DNA of 64,000 nucleotides from an uncultured Clostridia bacterium (GTDB taxonomy: Bacteria; Bacillota; Clostridia; Christensenellales; UBA1750): contig CAJFMX010000001.1 in the NCBI GenBank assembly GCA_904393115.1, positions 1 through 64,000 on the forward strand, in the 5' to 3' direction. The position numbers were made by a program, and so were the translations under genes. This document shows, piece by piece, positions 51,275 through 59,764 of this stretch (the first letter of the stretch is position 1; each line of letters begins with the position of its first letter). The notes beneath the pieces were generated by a model, which did not search any database, was not told the DNA's origin, and saw only the letters and a list, made by a program, of their open reading frames with translations.

Positions 51275-52900
51275 GTGAGAAAACAAGCGCGGTTGGTCCG
51301 CGGCGTTGCGGCGCTTCTGCTGCTCGCGGCGGCGCTTTCGCTTTTGTCGGCGTGCAGCCTTTCGGACCTTGCAGCGGGCGGCCAGAGCGGGGCGGACGCG
51401 GTGCTGGGCAGCGGAACCCGGGTGCTGCGCATCCTCTCGGGCTCGGAGAACGCCGAGCTGGAGCCGATCCTGGAGGAATACGCCCGGGACGCGGGCGTGC
51501 GCATTGAGATGACGTATCAAGGCTCGCTGGACATCATGCGCGCCCTGGGCCAGGAGGACCTCGCCTACGACGCGGTCTGGCCGGCGAGCTCCCTCTGGCT
51601 GAACGTGGGCGATACCGGCCACCGCGTCAAGCACGCGGAGTCCATCTCCATCACGCCCGTGGTCTTCGGCATCCGGAAGTCCCTGGCGGAGTCCCTGGGC
51701 TTTGTCGGGCGCGAGGTCTCCGTCCAGGACCTGCTGGACGCCATCCGCGCGGGGTCCCTGCGCTTCTGCATGACCAGCGCCACGCAGTCCAACTCCGGCG
51801 CCAGCGCCTACATCGGCTTCCTGTACGCGTTGCTCGGCAACCCCGACGTCATCACCGAGGAGGACCTGCAGAGCGAGACGCTGAAAACCCAGGTGCGCGA
51901 GCTCTTCTCGGGCGTGGACCGCTCCTCCGGCAGCAGCGACTGGCTCAAGGACATGTTCCTCGCCGGCGACTACGACGCCATGGTCAACTACGAGTGCCTC
52001 ATCATCCAGGCCAACGAGGAGCTGACCGCCCGCGGGGAGGAGCCCCTCTACGTCGTCTACCCCTACGACGGCCTGTCCATCGCGGATTCGCCCCTGGGCT
52101 ATGTGGACGCCGGGGACGAGGCGAAGGAGGAGCTCTTCCTCGACCTGCAGGCCTACCTGCTCTCGGAGGAGACGCAGAGCGCGATCCAGCGCACGGGCCG
52201 GCGCTCGAGCTACACGGGCGTGCGCGAAGAGAACCGGGACGTATTCCCCGAGGCGTGGGGCCTGCAGCCGGACCGCGTGCTCTCGCCCATCCGGATGCCG
52301 GCCGCGGACGTGCTCTTCGCGTGCCTGAACCTCTACCAGACGGAGCTGCGCAAGCCCTCGCTGAGCGTCTACTGCCTGGACTATTCCGGCAGCATGAGCG
52401 GGGAGGGGAACGAACAGCTCGTCTCCGCCATGGAGCAGATCCTCGTGCAGGAGAATGCCGCCGCGAACTTCCTGCAGGCCTCCCAGGACGAGGTCAACAT
52501 CCTCATCCCCTTTAACGGCGAGGTCATCGCCACGTACTCCGCCGTGGGCAACGGGCAAGAGCTGGAGGACCTCTACCGCGTGGTCCGCGGCCAGGAGGTC
52601 GGCGGCGGCACGGACATGTACGCCGCCGCGGCCGAGGGCCTGCGCCTGCTGCAGGGCTACGACCTGACGCAGTACACCCCGGCCCTGATCCTGCTCACGG
52701 ACGGCCAGTCCGGCGGGAGCTTTTCGGAGTTCGCCCAGGCGTATGCGGAGCTCGGGCAGGAGGTTCCCGTGTTCTCCATCATGTTCGGGAACGCGGACGA
52801 GGAGCAGCTGCAGGAGCTTGCGCAGTACACCAACGCCCGCGTATTCGACGGGCGGGAGGACCTGACGGCCGCCTTCCGCAGCGTAAAGGGGTACAACTGA
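51275..52900 (+). CDS. Lipoprotein fusing a solute-binding domain to a von Willebrand A domain
   Basis: 541 residues. The GTG start follows AAAGGGGG. A signal peptide with lipobox LLSAC anchors it outside. Residues ~45-350 look like a type 2 extracellular solute-binding protein (RVLRILSGSENAELEPILEE, TSATQSNSGASAYIGFLYALLG, VYPYDGLSIADSPLG). Residues ~360-541 are a von Willebrand A domain with a complete MIDAS: DYSGS (Asp369, Ser371, Ser373), the Thr in GGGTDMYAA, and LLTDGQSGG. It would bind a ligand or a metal-dependent partner at the surface. It starts a four-gene operon with overlapping ends. Confidence 0.85.
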   Translation: MRKQARLVRGVAALLLLAAALSLLSACSLSDLAAGGQSGADAVLGSGTRVLRILSGSENAELEPILEEYARDAGVRIEMTYQGSLDIMRALGQEDLAYDAVWPASSLWLNVGDTGHRVKHAESISITPVVFGIRKSLAESLGFVGREVSVQDLLDAIRAGSLRFCMTSATQSNSGASAYIGFLYALLGNPDVITEEDLQSETLKTQVRELFSGVDRSSGSSDWLKDMFLAGDYDAMVNYECLIIQANEELTARGEEPLYVVYPYDGLSIADSPLGYVDAGDEAKEELFLDLQAYLLSEETQSAIQRTGRRSSYTGVREENRDVFPEAWGLQPDRVLSPIRMPAADVLFACLNLYQTELRKPSLSVYCLDYSGSMSGEGNEQLVSAMEQILVQENAAANFLQASQDEVNILIPFNGEVIATYSAVGNGQELEDLYRVVRGQEVGGGTDMYAAAAEGLRLLQGYDLTQYTPALILLTDGQSGGSFSEFAQAYAELGQEVPVFSIMFGNADEEQLQELAQYTNARVFDGREDLTAAFRSVKGYN

Positions 52901-53511
52901 TGCGGGAAGTTTCGCGGATGCTGGCCGCGGCGCTGGCGGCCTGCGCGGCGTTCCTGGCGCTGTTTTTCGCCCTGCGGTGGCACATCGCCGTGTGCGCGCT
53001 GCTGGCGGTGGGCGTGTACTTTGGCCTCTACTTCCTGCTCAAGCCCGTGCGCAGGATCGCGGGCATCGCGGTGGAGGACCTGCCCGGCGGCGAGGAGATG
53101 CAGGCCCTGCTCGAGGAGGCGCGGCAGGACCTGGACCGGATCCGGCAGGCGGAGGCGCGGATCGACGACCCTGCCGTCCGCCGGGAGGCGCAGGCCCTGC
53201 GCGAGACCGGGGAGCGCATCCTCGCCTACCTGCACAAGAACCCGGAAAAGATCCGCAGCGCGCACCAATTCCTCACCTATACCCTGGACACGGCGGGCAA
53301 GCTCCTGGCGCGCTACGTCGAGTTCCGCGCCACCGGGCTTGCGACCCCGGAGGTCCAGGAGATCCTCGAGCGCACGGCAAAGTCCCTGCCCGTGCTCCAC
53401 GCGGCCTTTGAGCGGCAGTTCACGCGCCTGATGCAGGGCGAGCTGCTGGACGTGGAGGCGGACATCGAGCTGCTGCGGAAGATGCTTGCGATGGAGGGAG
53501 AACAGCCATGA
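52900..53511 (+). CDS. XpaC-like membrane protein
   Basis: 203 residues. Two N-terminal membrane segments (ALAACAAFLALFFAL and AVCALLAVGVYFGLYFLL) precede a helical cytoplasmic domain of about 150 residues, the layout of the XpaC ('5-bromo-4-chloroindolyl phosphate hydrolysis') family. That name comes from an activity assay and its true role is unknown. XpaC and TelA proteins are often neighbours in Firmicutes (family knowledge). Its ATG overlaps the stop of the vWA gene, and its stop overlaps the next start. Confidence 0.78.
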   Translation: MREVSRMLAAALAACAAFLALFFALRWHIAVCALLAVGVYFGLYFLLKPVRRIAGIAVEDLPGGEEMQALLEEARQDLDRIRQAEARIDDPAVRREAQALRETGERILAYLHKNPEKIRSAHQFLTYTLDTAGKLLARYVEFRATGLATPEVQEILERTAKSLPVLHAAFERQFTRLMQGELLDVEADIELLRKMLAMEGEQP

Positions 53512-54563
53512 AGACAAAGTGGATCGGCCTTGCGATCCTGGCGGTCGTCATCGTCGCCGCGGCAGGGTACGCGGTCTTTTCCGCAAACGCCCAGGTTTTG
53601 GAGCTGAACGGGTACCTCGGGGGAGAAAAGATCGGCCTGCTCGAGGACGCGGAGGTCCAGGAGATCTTCCGCAGCCGGTATCACCTCTCCCTGGACTACG
53701 CCCGCGCCGGGTCGCTGGAGATGATCACCGCCGACCAAACGGGCATGAACTATCTCTTCCCCTCCAACCAGACCGCCCTGGAGCTCTATGAACAGGTCCA
53801 GGGCACGCCCTATCGCAGCGAGATCGTCCTGAACACCCCGATTGTGCTCTATACGCGCGCGCAGGTGGCCGAGGCCCTGGTCGGCGCGGGCATCGCCTCC
53901 GCTGCGGACGGCGTCTACACCGTGGACATGGCGGCGCTCGTGGCCTGCATCGAGCAGGGGACCTCCTGGGCGGAGATCGGCCTGCCGGAGCTCTACGGCG
54001 ACGTGGCCGTGGGCACGACCGACCCCACCAAGTCCAACTCCGGAAACATGTTTGCCGGGCTCCTGGCCAACACGCTCTGCGGGGGCGTTGCGGACGAGAA
54101 CAATGTCGAGGCGATCCTGCCGCGGCTGCAGGCCATCTTCCAGCGGCTGGGGTACATGGAGAACTCCTCCTCGGACCTGTTTGACCAGTTCCTCAAGACC
54201 GGCATGGGCGCAAAGCCCCTGATCGCCGGCTACGAGAGCCAGCTTCTGGAGTTCGCCGTGCAGAACCCCGACACCTGGGCGCAGATCCGGGACGACATCG
54301 TCCTGCTCTACCCGACACCCACGGTCTGGTCCTCGCACGTCTACATCGCGCTGGACGAGGCGGGCGCCACGGCCATCGACGCGCTGCTGGACGAGGACGT
54401 GCAGCGCCTGGCCTGGGAAAAGCACGGCTTCCGCACGGGTTTGTACGACGCGCCCGGGGACGTCGGCCAGTTCGGCGTGCCCGGCATCGCCGAGGAGATC
54501 ACCCAGGTCGCGCCCATGCCGGACGTGGACACCATGGACCGAATCATCGCAGCCCTTTCCTGA
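53508..54563 (+). CDS. Second extracellular solute-binding protein (membrane-anchored)
   Basis: 351 residues. It begins with a hydrophobic signal or anchor (IGLAILAVVIVAAAGYAVF) without a lipobox cysteine. The rest resembles a type 2 solute-binding protein with the conserved VGTTDPTKSNSGNMFAGLLAN, close in pattern to TSATQSNSG in the first gene, and ends with APMPDVDTMDRIIAAL. No permease or ATPase gene accompanies it, so it may sense or present a ligand rather than feed a transporter (inference). Confidence 0.78.
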   Translation: MKTKWIGLAILAVVIVAAAGYAVFSANAQVLELNGYLGGEKIGLLEDAEVQEIFRSRYHLSLDYARAGSLEMITADQTGMNYLFPSNQTALELYEQVQGTPYRSEIVLNTPIVLYTRAQVAEALVGAGIASAADGVYTVDMAALVACIEQGTSWAEIGLPELYGDVAVGTTDPTKSNSGNMFAGLLANTLCGGVADENNVEAILPRLQAIFQRLGYMENSSSDLFDQFLKTGMGAKPLIAGYESQLLEFAVQNPDTWAQIRDDIVLLYPTPTVWSSHVYIALDEAGATAIDALLDEDVQRLAWEKHGFRTGLYDAPGDVGQFGVPGIAEEITQVAPMPDVDTMDRIIAALS

Positions 54564-54601
54564 CGGCGAAGCGGCCGCGCACGAGCAAAGGAGACGAACA
54601 C

Positions 54602-55753
54602 ATGGCAAGCGAAATCACACTGGATGCCTTGACCAAGCGCAAGGCCGAGGCGCAGAGCCCGCAGGTGGAGACCGCGCCCACCCCCGCGCAAACCGACGCC
54701 GTGCGCCGCGCGGTGGAGGCGCTCACCCCCGAGGAGCGCGCCAAGGCGGAGGAGATCAAGAACGGCATCGACCTTATGGACTCGCAGACGGCGATCCTCT
54801 ACGGCGTCGGCGCGCAGCGCAACCTCGCGGAGTTTTCGGACAACATCCTGGCCAACGTCCGCAACAAGGACACGGGCTACGTCGGCGACCTGATGGGCGA
54901 GCTGGTGGAAAAGGTCCGGGACGTGGGCGTGGACGAGGCGGAGGGCGGCGTTCTCGACAAGCTGCCCTTCCTGCGCAGCGCGGCGCGCGCCGTGCGCAGG
55001 CTCCTTGCGCGCTACGAGAAGATCGAGGTGCAGATCGACCGCATCCAGCGGGACCTGGAGGAGGCCCGCATGCAGATGCTCAAGGACATCGCCATGTTCG
55101 ACGGCCTGTACGAAAAGAACCTGGAGTACTTCCGCGGGCTGCAGGTCTACATCGTCGCGGGGGAGGAGAAGTTGCGCGAGACCCGGGAGGAGACGCTGCC
55201 GCGCCTGCGCGTCGAGGCGCAGGCCAAGGGCGACCCCATGAGCGCCCAGGTCGTGCGCGACTTCGAGGACACGGTCGACCGCTTTGAGAAGAAGCTGCAC
55301 GACCTCAAGCTCAGCAAGGCCATCGCCATCCAGACCGCCCCGCAGATCCGCCTCATCCAGAACAACGACAAGCTCCTCGTCGACAAGATCCAGACCGCGA
55401 TCCTCTCCACCATTCCGCTGTGGAAGGGGCAGATCGTCATCGCCCTGGGCCTGGCCCGCCAGCAGTCCGCCCTGCAGATGCAGCGCAGCGTGACCGACAC
55501 CACGAACGAGCTCCTGCAGAGAAACGCCGAGCTGCTCAAGCAGAACAGCCTCGACGTGGCCCGCGAGTCCGAGCGCGGCATCGTGGACCTGGAGACGCTC
55601 AAGAAGGTCAACGACGACCTCATCTCCACGATCGAGGAGACCATCCAGATCCAGCGCGAGGGCCGCGCCGCCCGCCAGAGCGCCGAGGCCGAGCTCGCCG
55701 GCATCGAGCAGAAGCTGAAGGACGCGCTCCTGACCGCCGCGCAGGCCGATTGA
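54602..55753 (+). CDS. TelA/KlaA-family 'toxic anion resistance' protein
   Basis: 383 residues, almost entirely helical and soluble. Family hallmarks are LMDSQTAILYGVGAQRNLAEFSD, IQRDLEEARMQMLKDIAMFD, and KLSKAIAIQTAPQIRLIQN-type DLKLSKAIAIQTAPQIR. TelA proteins were named for tellurite resistance but occur in many stress clusters with XpaC and Ter proteins; the molecular function is unknown. It is the last gene of the operon and is followed by a strong terminator. Confidence 0.88.
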   Translation: MASEITLDALTKRKAEAQSPQVETAPTPAQTDAVRRAVEALTPEERAKAEEIKNGIDLMDSQTAILYGVGAQRNLAEFSDNILANVRNKDTGYVGDLMGELVEKVRDVGVDEAEGGVLDKLPFLRSAARAVRRLLARYEKIEVQIDRIQRDLEEARMQMLKDIAMFDGLYEKNLEYFRGLQVYIVAGEEKLRETREETLPRLRVEAQAKGDPMSAQVVRDFEDTVDRFEKKLHDLKLSKAIAIQTAPQIRLIQNNDKLLVDKIQTAILSTIPLWKGQIVIALGLARQQSALQMQRSVTDTTNELLQRNAELLKQNSLDVARESERGIVDLETLKKVNDDLISTIEETIQIQREGRAARQSAEAELAGIEQKLKDALLTAAQAD

Positions 55754-55777
55754 GTTTCGCCCCCGTTTCCGCAAAAA

Positions 55778-55820
55778 ACGCCCCCGGAGCCGCCAACGCG
55801 CGCGGCCCGGGGGCGTTTTT
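55778..55820 (+). terminator. Terminator of the vWA-XpaC-SBP-TelA operon
   Basis: ACGCCCCCGG (55778-55787) pairs with CCGGGGGCGT (55807-55816), followed by Ts. Confidence 0.87.
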
Positions 55821-55852
55821 GCGCGCCTTGCCCCCCGGGAGGGGCGCCCGGC

Positions 55853-55881
55853 TTGTAAAGCGAGGCGAAATATGCTATGCT
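55853..55881 (+). promoter_or_regulatory. Promoter of the DeoR-family regulator
   Basis: TTGTAA (55853-55858), 17-base spacer, TATGCT (55876-55881). Confidence 0.6.
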
Positions 55882-55922
55882 TAGGGGGAACACAGAGCGA
55901 ATTTCAACGGAGGGGGAGGGCA

Positions 55923-56681
55923 ATGCTCTTCAACGAACGGGCGGAGATCATCCTGCAGCAGGTGCAGCTGCAGTCCACGGTCCGGGTGCAGGAGCTGAGC
56001 GAGCTGCTGCAAGTCTCGCAGGACACGGTCCGGCGCGACCTGCGCGCCATGGAAAAGCGCGGGCTGCTCAAGTGCGTTCGGGGCGGGGCCTGCCTGCCGG
56101 AATCCCTTTCCGCCTTCTCCAACTTCAAGGGCCGCGAGATCATCCACTCCGACCTCAAGCGCGCGGCCAGCCGCAAGGCGATCGGCTACATCCGCGAGGG
56201 GGACATCGTCGCGCTCAACTCCGGCACGACCAACACCATCCTCGCCCAGGAGATCGCCCAGCGCTGCCACAACATCACCGTCGTCTCCAACAACCTGGCC
56301 GCGGTGCGCATGCTCCTGCAGGCGCCGGCCATCCGCGTCATCCTCATCGGCGGCAACGTCGACCCCACCGAGCAATCCACCTACGGCCCCATGTGCGAGC
56401 AGGGATTCGTGCAGTACTATCCGGACGTGACCTTTCTCTCCCTGAACGCGGTCAATTACAAGGACGGGTTCACGGACTTCCGCCTCTCGGAGGTGGGGAT
56501 CATTCGCGTGCTCTCCGAGCACTCCCGCCGGGTGATCGCGGTGATGGATTCCAGCAAGCTCGGCAAGCGCTCCAAGTGCAAGGTGCTGGACCTGGACGCC
56601 GTGGAGCGGCTGCTCATGGACGACCAGGTCGCCGACGGCGTGCGGGAAAAGTACCGGGAAAAGGGCATCCTCATCGAGTGA
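55923..56681 (+). CDS. DeoR/GlpR-family transcriptional regulator
   Basis: 252 residues. The N-terminal winged helix (ILQQVQLQSTVRVQELSELL, then VSQDTVRRDLRAMEKRG) is followed by the effector domain of the DeoR sensor family with IVALNSGTTNTILAQE, ITVVSNN and RVILIGGNV, which binds a phosphorylated ligand. Lying just upstream of the phosphonate genes, it is the obvious candidate regulator of that operon, in place of the GntR-type PhnF. The start at 55923 follows GGAGGGGGAGGG. Confidence 0.9.
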   Translation: MLFNERAEIILQQVQLQSTVRVQELSELLQVSQDTVRRDLRAMEKRGLLKCVRGGACLPESLSAFSNFKGREIIHSDLKRAASRKAIGYIREGDIVALNSGTTNTILAQEIAQRCHNITVVSNNLAAVRMLLQAPAIRVILIGGNVDPTEQSTYGPMCEQGFVQYYPDVTFLSLNAVNYKDGFTDFRLSEVGIIRVLSEHSRRVIAVMDSSKLGKRSKCKVLDLDAVERLLMDDQVADGVREKYREKGILIE

Positions 56682-56736
56682 ATCGCGCGCAGCGGCGTTG
56701 AATGAAATCGAGAGAATCTATACAGTTCCTAGACAC

Positions 56737-56816
56737 GGCGGGTCCGGCGGAGATTTTTCTCCGCCGCGCCCGCCCTTGCTTTTCCTGCCAAAACCCCGGA
56801 ATTCCGGGGTTTTTTT
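56737..56816 (+). terminator. Terminator region after the DeoR-type gene
   Basis: A GC-rich stem GGCGGG-GGCGGAGA pairs with TCTCCGCC-CCCGCC (56737-56774). It is followed by a second, perfectly symmetric stem around AATT, with arms AAACCCCGG (56791-56799) and CCGGGGTTT, ending in a T-run to 56816. Confidence 0.85.
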
Positions 56817-56877
56817 GCTGCTCAAAAGGGAAAAGATGCGTTAACGGCGAGTTTACTCGGCCTTGAGCCTTTCTTGC

Positions 56878-56913
56878 TTGAATATGCGGTATATTCGGGG
56901 TAAAATCATACCG
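56878..56913 (+). promoter_or_regulatory. Phosphonate operon promoter with overlapping palindromes
   Basis: TTGAAT (56878-56883), 17-base spacer, TAAAAT (56901-56906). Inside the spacer lies the inverted repeat GAATATgcggtATATTC (56880-56896), and a second one, CGGTAT (56887-56892)/ATACCG (56908-56913), straddles the -10. This is a good place for repressor binding, perhaps by the DeoR-type protein. Confidence 0.65.
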
Positions 56914-56957
56914 AAATCAGCAAAAAGACGCAAAGGTCTGCAAGAGGAGGCAACCGC

Positions 56958-57752
56958 ATGACGGGGAGAATCGAGGCCGTGATCTTCGACTGGGCAGGAA
57001 CGACCGTGGACTACGGCTGTTTTGCGCCGGTGGAGGCGTTCCGGCAGGCGTTCCGGGAGGTGGGGATCGACCCGACCGCAGAGGAGCTGCGCGGGCCGAT
57101 GGGCCTGTCCAAGCGCCAGCACGTGCAGAAGATGTTCGAGATGCCGCGCATCGCCGCGTGCTTTGAGAAGGCGCAGGGCCGCCCCTGGCAGAACGAGGAC
57201 GCCGACGGCGTCTACCGCCGCAGCGAGGCGCTGATCCTTCGCCTGCTGCCGGACTTTGCGCAGCCTCTGCCCCACGTGCGGGAGGCGGTCCAAGCGCTGC
57301 GCGCGCAGGGCGTCAAGATCGGCTCGACGACGGGCTACAACGACGAGATGATGCGCGTGGTGGTTCCGGCGGCCGAGGCCGCGGGCTACCGCCCGGACTG
57401 CTGGTTCAGCTCCGATTCCACGGGCGGAATCGGCCGGCCCTATCCCTACATGGTCTTCCGCGCGCTGGAGAAGCTGGGCGTTTCCTCGGTGCGCGCGGCG
57501 GTGAAGGTGGGGGATACCGCAGCGGACATCCGCGAGGGACGGAACGCGGGCCTTGTGACCGTGGGCCTGATCGAGGGGAGCTCGCTGATGGGCCTTTCCC
57601 AGGCGGAGTACGAAGCCCTGCCGGAGGACGTGCGCCAGAAGGAGATCAGCCGCGTGCGCCGGGCCTACGCGGACTGCGGCGCAGATCACGTCCTGCTCAA
57701 CCTCAGCAGCCTGCCTGCGCTGCTGGACGAACTCGGATATACCGCGCGCTAG
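56958..57752 (+). CDS. phnX: Phosphonoacetaldehyde hydrolase (phosphonatase)
   Basis: 264 residues. It splits phosphonoacetaldehyde to acetaldehyde and phosphate. HAD motif I DWAGTTVDYG gives the nucleophile Asp11; Lys52 in MGLSKRQHV matches the Schiff-base lysine of characterised enzymes; RPYPYMVF and VGDTAADIREG complete the active site. It is the first structural gene of the phosphonate operon. The partner transaminase PhnW is not seen in the window. AGGAGG precedes the ATG. Confidence 0.95.
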   Translation: MTGRIEAVIFDWAGTTVDYGCFAPVEAFRQAFREVGIDPTAEELRGPMGLSKRQHVQKMFEMPRIAACFEKAQGRPWQNEDADGVYRRSEALILRLLPDFAQPLPHVREAVQALRAQGVKIGSTTGYNDEMMRVVVPAAEAAGYRPDCWFSSDSTGGIGRPYPYMVFRALEKLGVSSVRAAVKVGDTAADIREGRNAGLVTVGLIEGSSLMGLSQAEYEALPEDVRQKEISRVRRAYADCGADHVLLNLSSLPALLDELGYTAR

Positions 57753-57813
57753 CGCTGTATATAAAGCCCCAAGGACAAAAGACGACATCGGATTTTGGAA
57801 AGGAGCCGAAAAC

Positions 57814-58950
57814 ATGAACCTCAAGAAGATTCTCTCGCTCTCCCTGAGCGCCGTCCTGCTCGTGGCCCTGCTTGCCGGCTGCTCCGCGCCCGCGGAAGCC
57901 CCGGCCGCCACCGACGCGCCCGCGGCAACGGACGAGGCGCAGAGCGCGGCGCCCGAGGCGACCGAGCCCGCCGCGACCGAGCCTGCCGCGACCGAGGAGA
58001 CCACCGGGAACTATGCGGATACCATCACCATCGTCTGGTACCCCAACGAGTCCGCCGAGGACTACGAGGTCGCCCGCGAGGAGTACGCCCGCCTGATCGA
58101 GCAGGCCACCGGCAAGAAGGTCGAGCAGAAGCTGACCACCGACTACGCCATCGCCATCGAGTCCCTGGCCAACGGCACCGCGCAGATCAGCTTCATGGGC
58201 GCGCAGGGCTACATCGAGGCCAAGAACGCCAATGACGCGGTTCTGCCGCTGTTCGTCAACTCCGGCGCCTCCGGCACCCTGGACGACGCGCTCTACTACA
58301 GCTTCCTGGCCGTCAAGAAGGGCAACGAGGGCGAGTACGCCTCCGGCGACACCTACTCCATCGACAACATCCAGGGCAAGCGCATCTCCTTTGTGTCCAA
58401 CAGCTCCACCTCCGGCTTCAAGGTTCCGACCAGCTCCATCATCTCGCACTTCAGCGATCTGGGCCTGACCGAGGACGACCTGATCGAGGGCGGGGACGAC
58501 ATGTTCTTCTCCCAGGTGCTCTTCGGCGGCTCGCACCAGGGCTCGGCCTTCAACCTCATGAGCGACCGCTCGGACGTCTCCGCCTTCTGCGACACGGAAA
58601 TCGCGCCCTATGCGGACTGCGTGGAGGGCGAGGCGAACACCGTGGGCTCCACCTACGCCATCAAGGCGGATGCCAGCGCGCCCTTTGACACCGTCACCGG
58701 CGAGGAGTTCGTCCTCATCCAGGTGACCCCGGTTCTCAACGGCCCCTTCGCCTACAACTCCGACGCGCTCGACCCCGCGGACGTCAAGGCCATCCAGGAT
58801 CTGTTCACCTCGGACGAGGTCGCGGACAACGAGCTGATCTTTGTGCCGGAGGATTCCGACGGCGTGGGCATGTTCGAGAAGACCGACAGCGAGCGCTTTG
58901 TGCTGGTCGAGGACGCCTGGTTCGACCCGATCCGCAACCTGAGCGAATAA
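57814..58950 (+). CDS. phnD: Phosphate/phosphonate ABC transporter substrate-binding lipoprotein
   Basis: 378 residues. Signal peptide with lipobox LLAGC (Cys23), then a ~40-residue Ala/Thr/Pro/Glu linker, then a PhnD-type binding domain from about residue 70 with ITIVWYPNESAEDYEVAREE, ISFMGAQGYIEAK and SFVSNSSTSGFKVPTSSII, whose Ser/Thr-rich loop typically contacts the phosphonate. AAAGGAG lies upstream. It delivers ligand to the two PhnE permeases encoded downstream. Confidence 0.93.
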   Translation: MNLKKILSLSLSAVLLVALLAGCSAPAEAPAATDAPAATDEAQSAAPEATEPAATEPAATEETTGNYADTITIVWYPNESAEDYEVAREEYARLIEQATGKKVEQKLTTDYAIAIESLANGTAQISFMGAQGYIEAKNANDAVLPLFVNSGASGTLDDALYYSFLAVKKGNEGEYASGDTYSIDNIQGKRISFVSNSSTSGFKVPTSSIISHFSDLGLTEDDLIEGGDDMFFSQVLFGGSHQGSAFNLMSDRSDVSAFCDTEIAPYADCVEGEANTVGSTYAIKADASAPFDTVTGEEFVLIQVTPVLNGPFAYNSDALDPADVKAIQDLFTSDEVADNELIFVPEDSDGVGMFEKTDSERFVLVEDAWFDPIRNLSE

Positions 58951-58982
58951 GCACGAACCCATTCGAAGGAGACGATAGAGAA

Positions 58983-59759
58983 ATGGCGCTTCTTACCTTC
59001 CAGCACGTGAGCAAGACCTACGACAACGTCACCAAGGCGCTGCAGGATGTCTCGTTCTCGATCGAAGAAGGCGAGTTCGTGTCCATCATCGGCCCCTCCG
59101 GGGCCGGAAAATCGACACTGCTGCGATGTGTCAACCGCCTGGTGGACGCATCGCAGGGTGCGATTTTTTTTGACGGGCAGAACGTCACCACTGCGGACAA
59201 AAAGCAGCTGCGGGAAATCCGAATCAAGACCGCGATGATCTTCCAGCACTACAACCTCGTGGACCGCCTGAGCGTTGTGGAGAACGTGCTCCACGGCCGC
59301 CTGGGGCAGAAATCGACCCTCAGCGGCGTCGTCGGCCAGTACACGGAGGAGGAGAAGGCGGAGGCCTTCCGCATCCTTGCGGAGATGGGCCTTGCCGAGA
59401 CGGCCTACAAGCGCTGCGACGAGCTCTCCGGCGGGCAGAAACAGCGCGTGGGCATTGCGCGGGCGCTGATGCAGCACCCCAAGCTCATCCTCTGCGACGA
59501 GCCGATCGCCTCCCTGGACCCCAAGTCCTCCAAGGTCATCATGGACCACCTCAAGGCCATCAACCAGAACCAGAAGATCACCTGCCTGGTCAACCTGCAC
59601 CAGGTGGACGTCGCGATGAAGTACTCCGAGCGCATCATCGGCGTCACGGCCGGCCGCATCGTCTACGACGGCCCCACGGCGAACCTCACGCAGGACGTCA
59701 TCCACGAAATCTACCAGTCCAGTGAGCACGACCTGATCACCGACGTGCAGGGGGCGTAA
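58983..59759 (+). CDS. phnC: Phosphonate ABC transporter ATP-binding protein
   Basis: 258 residues. Walker A GPSGAGKS (37-44), Q-loop IFQHYNLVDRLSVVENVLHG, signature LSGGQKQRVGIARAL, Walker B LILCDEPIASLDP and the H-loop in LVNLHQVDVAMKY. The VNRLVDASQGAIFFDGQ and VLHGRLG segments are typical of PhnC. Confidence 0.95.
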   Translation: MALLTFQHVSKTYDNVTKALQDVSFSIEEGEFVSIIGPSGAGKSTLLRCVNRLVDASQGAIFFDGQNVTTADKKQLREIRIKTAMIFQHYNLVDRLSVVENVLHGRLGQKSTLSGVVGQYTEEEKAEAFRILAEMGLAETAYKRCDELSGGQKQRVGIARALMQHPKLILCDEPIASLDPKSSKVIMDHLKAINQNQKITCLVNLHQVDVAMKYSERIIGVTAGRIVYDGPTANLTQDVIHEIYQSSEHDLITDVQGA

Positions 59760-59764
59760 AGCAC

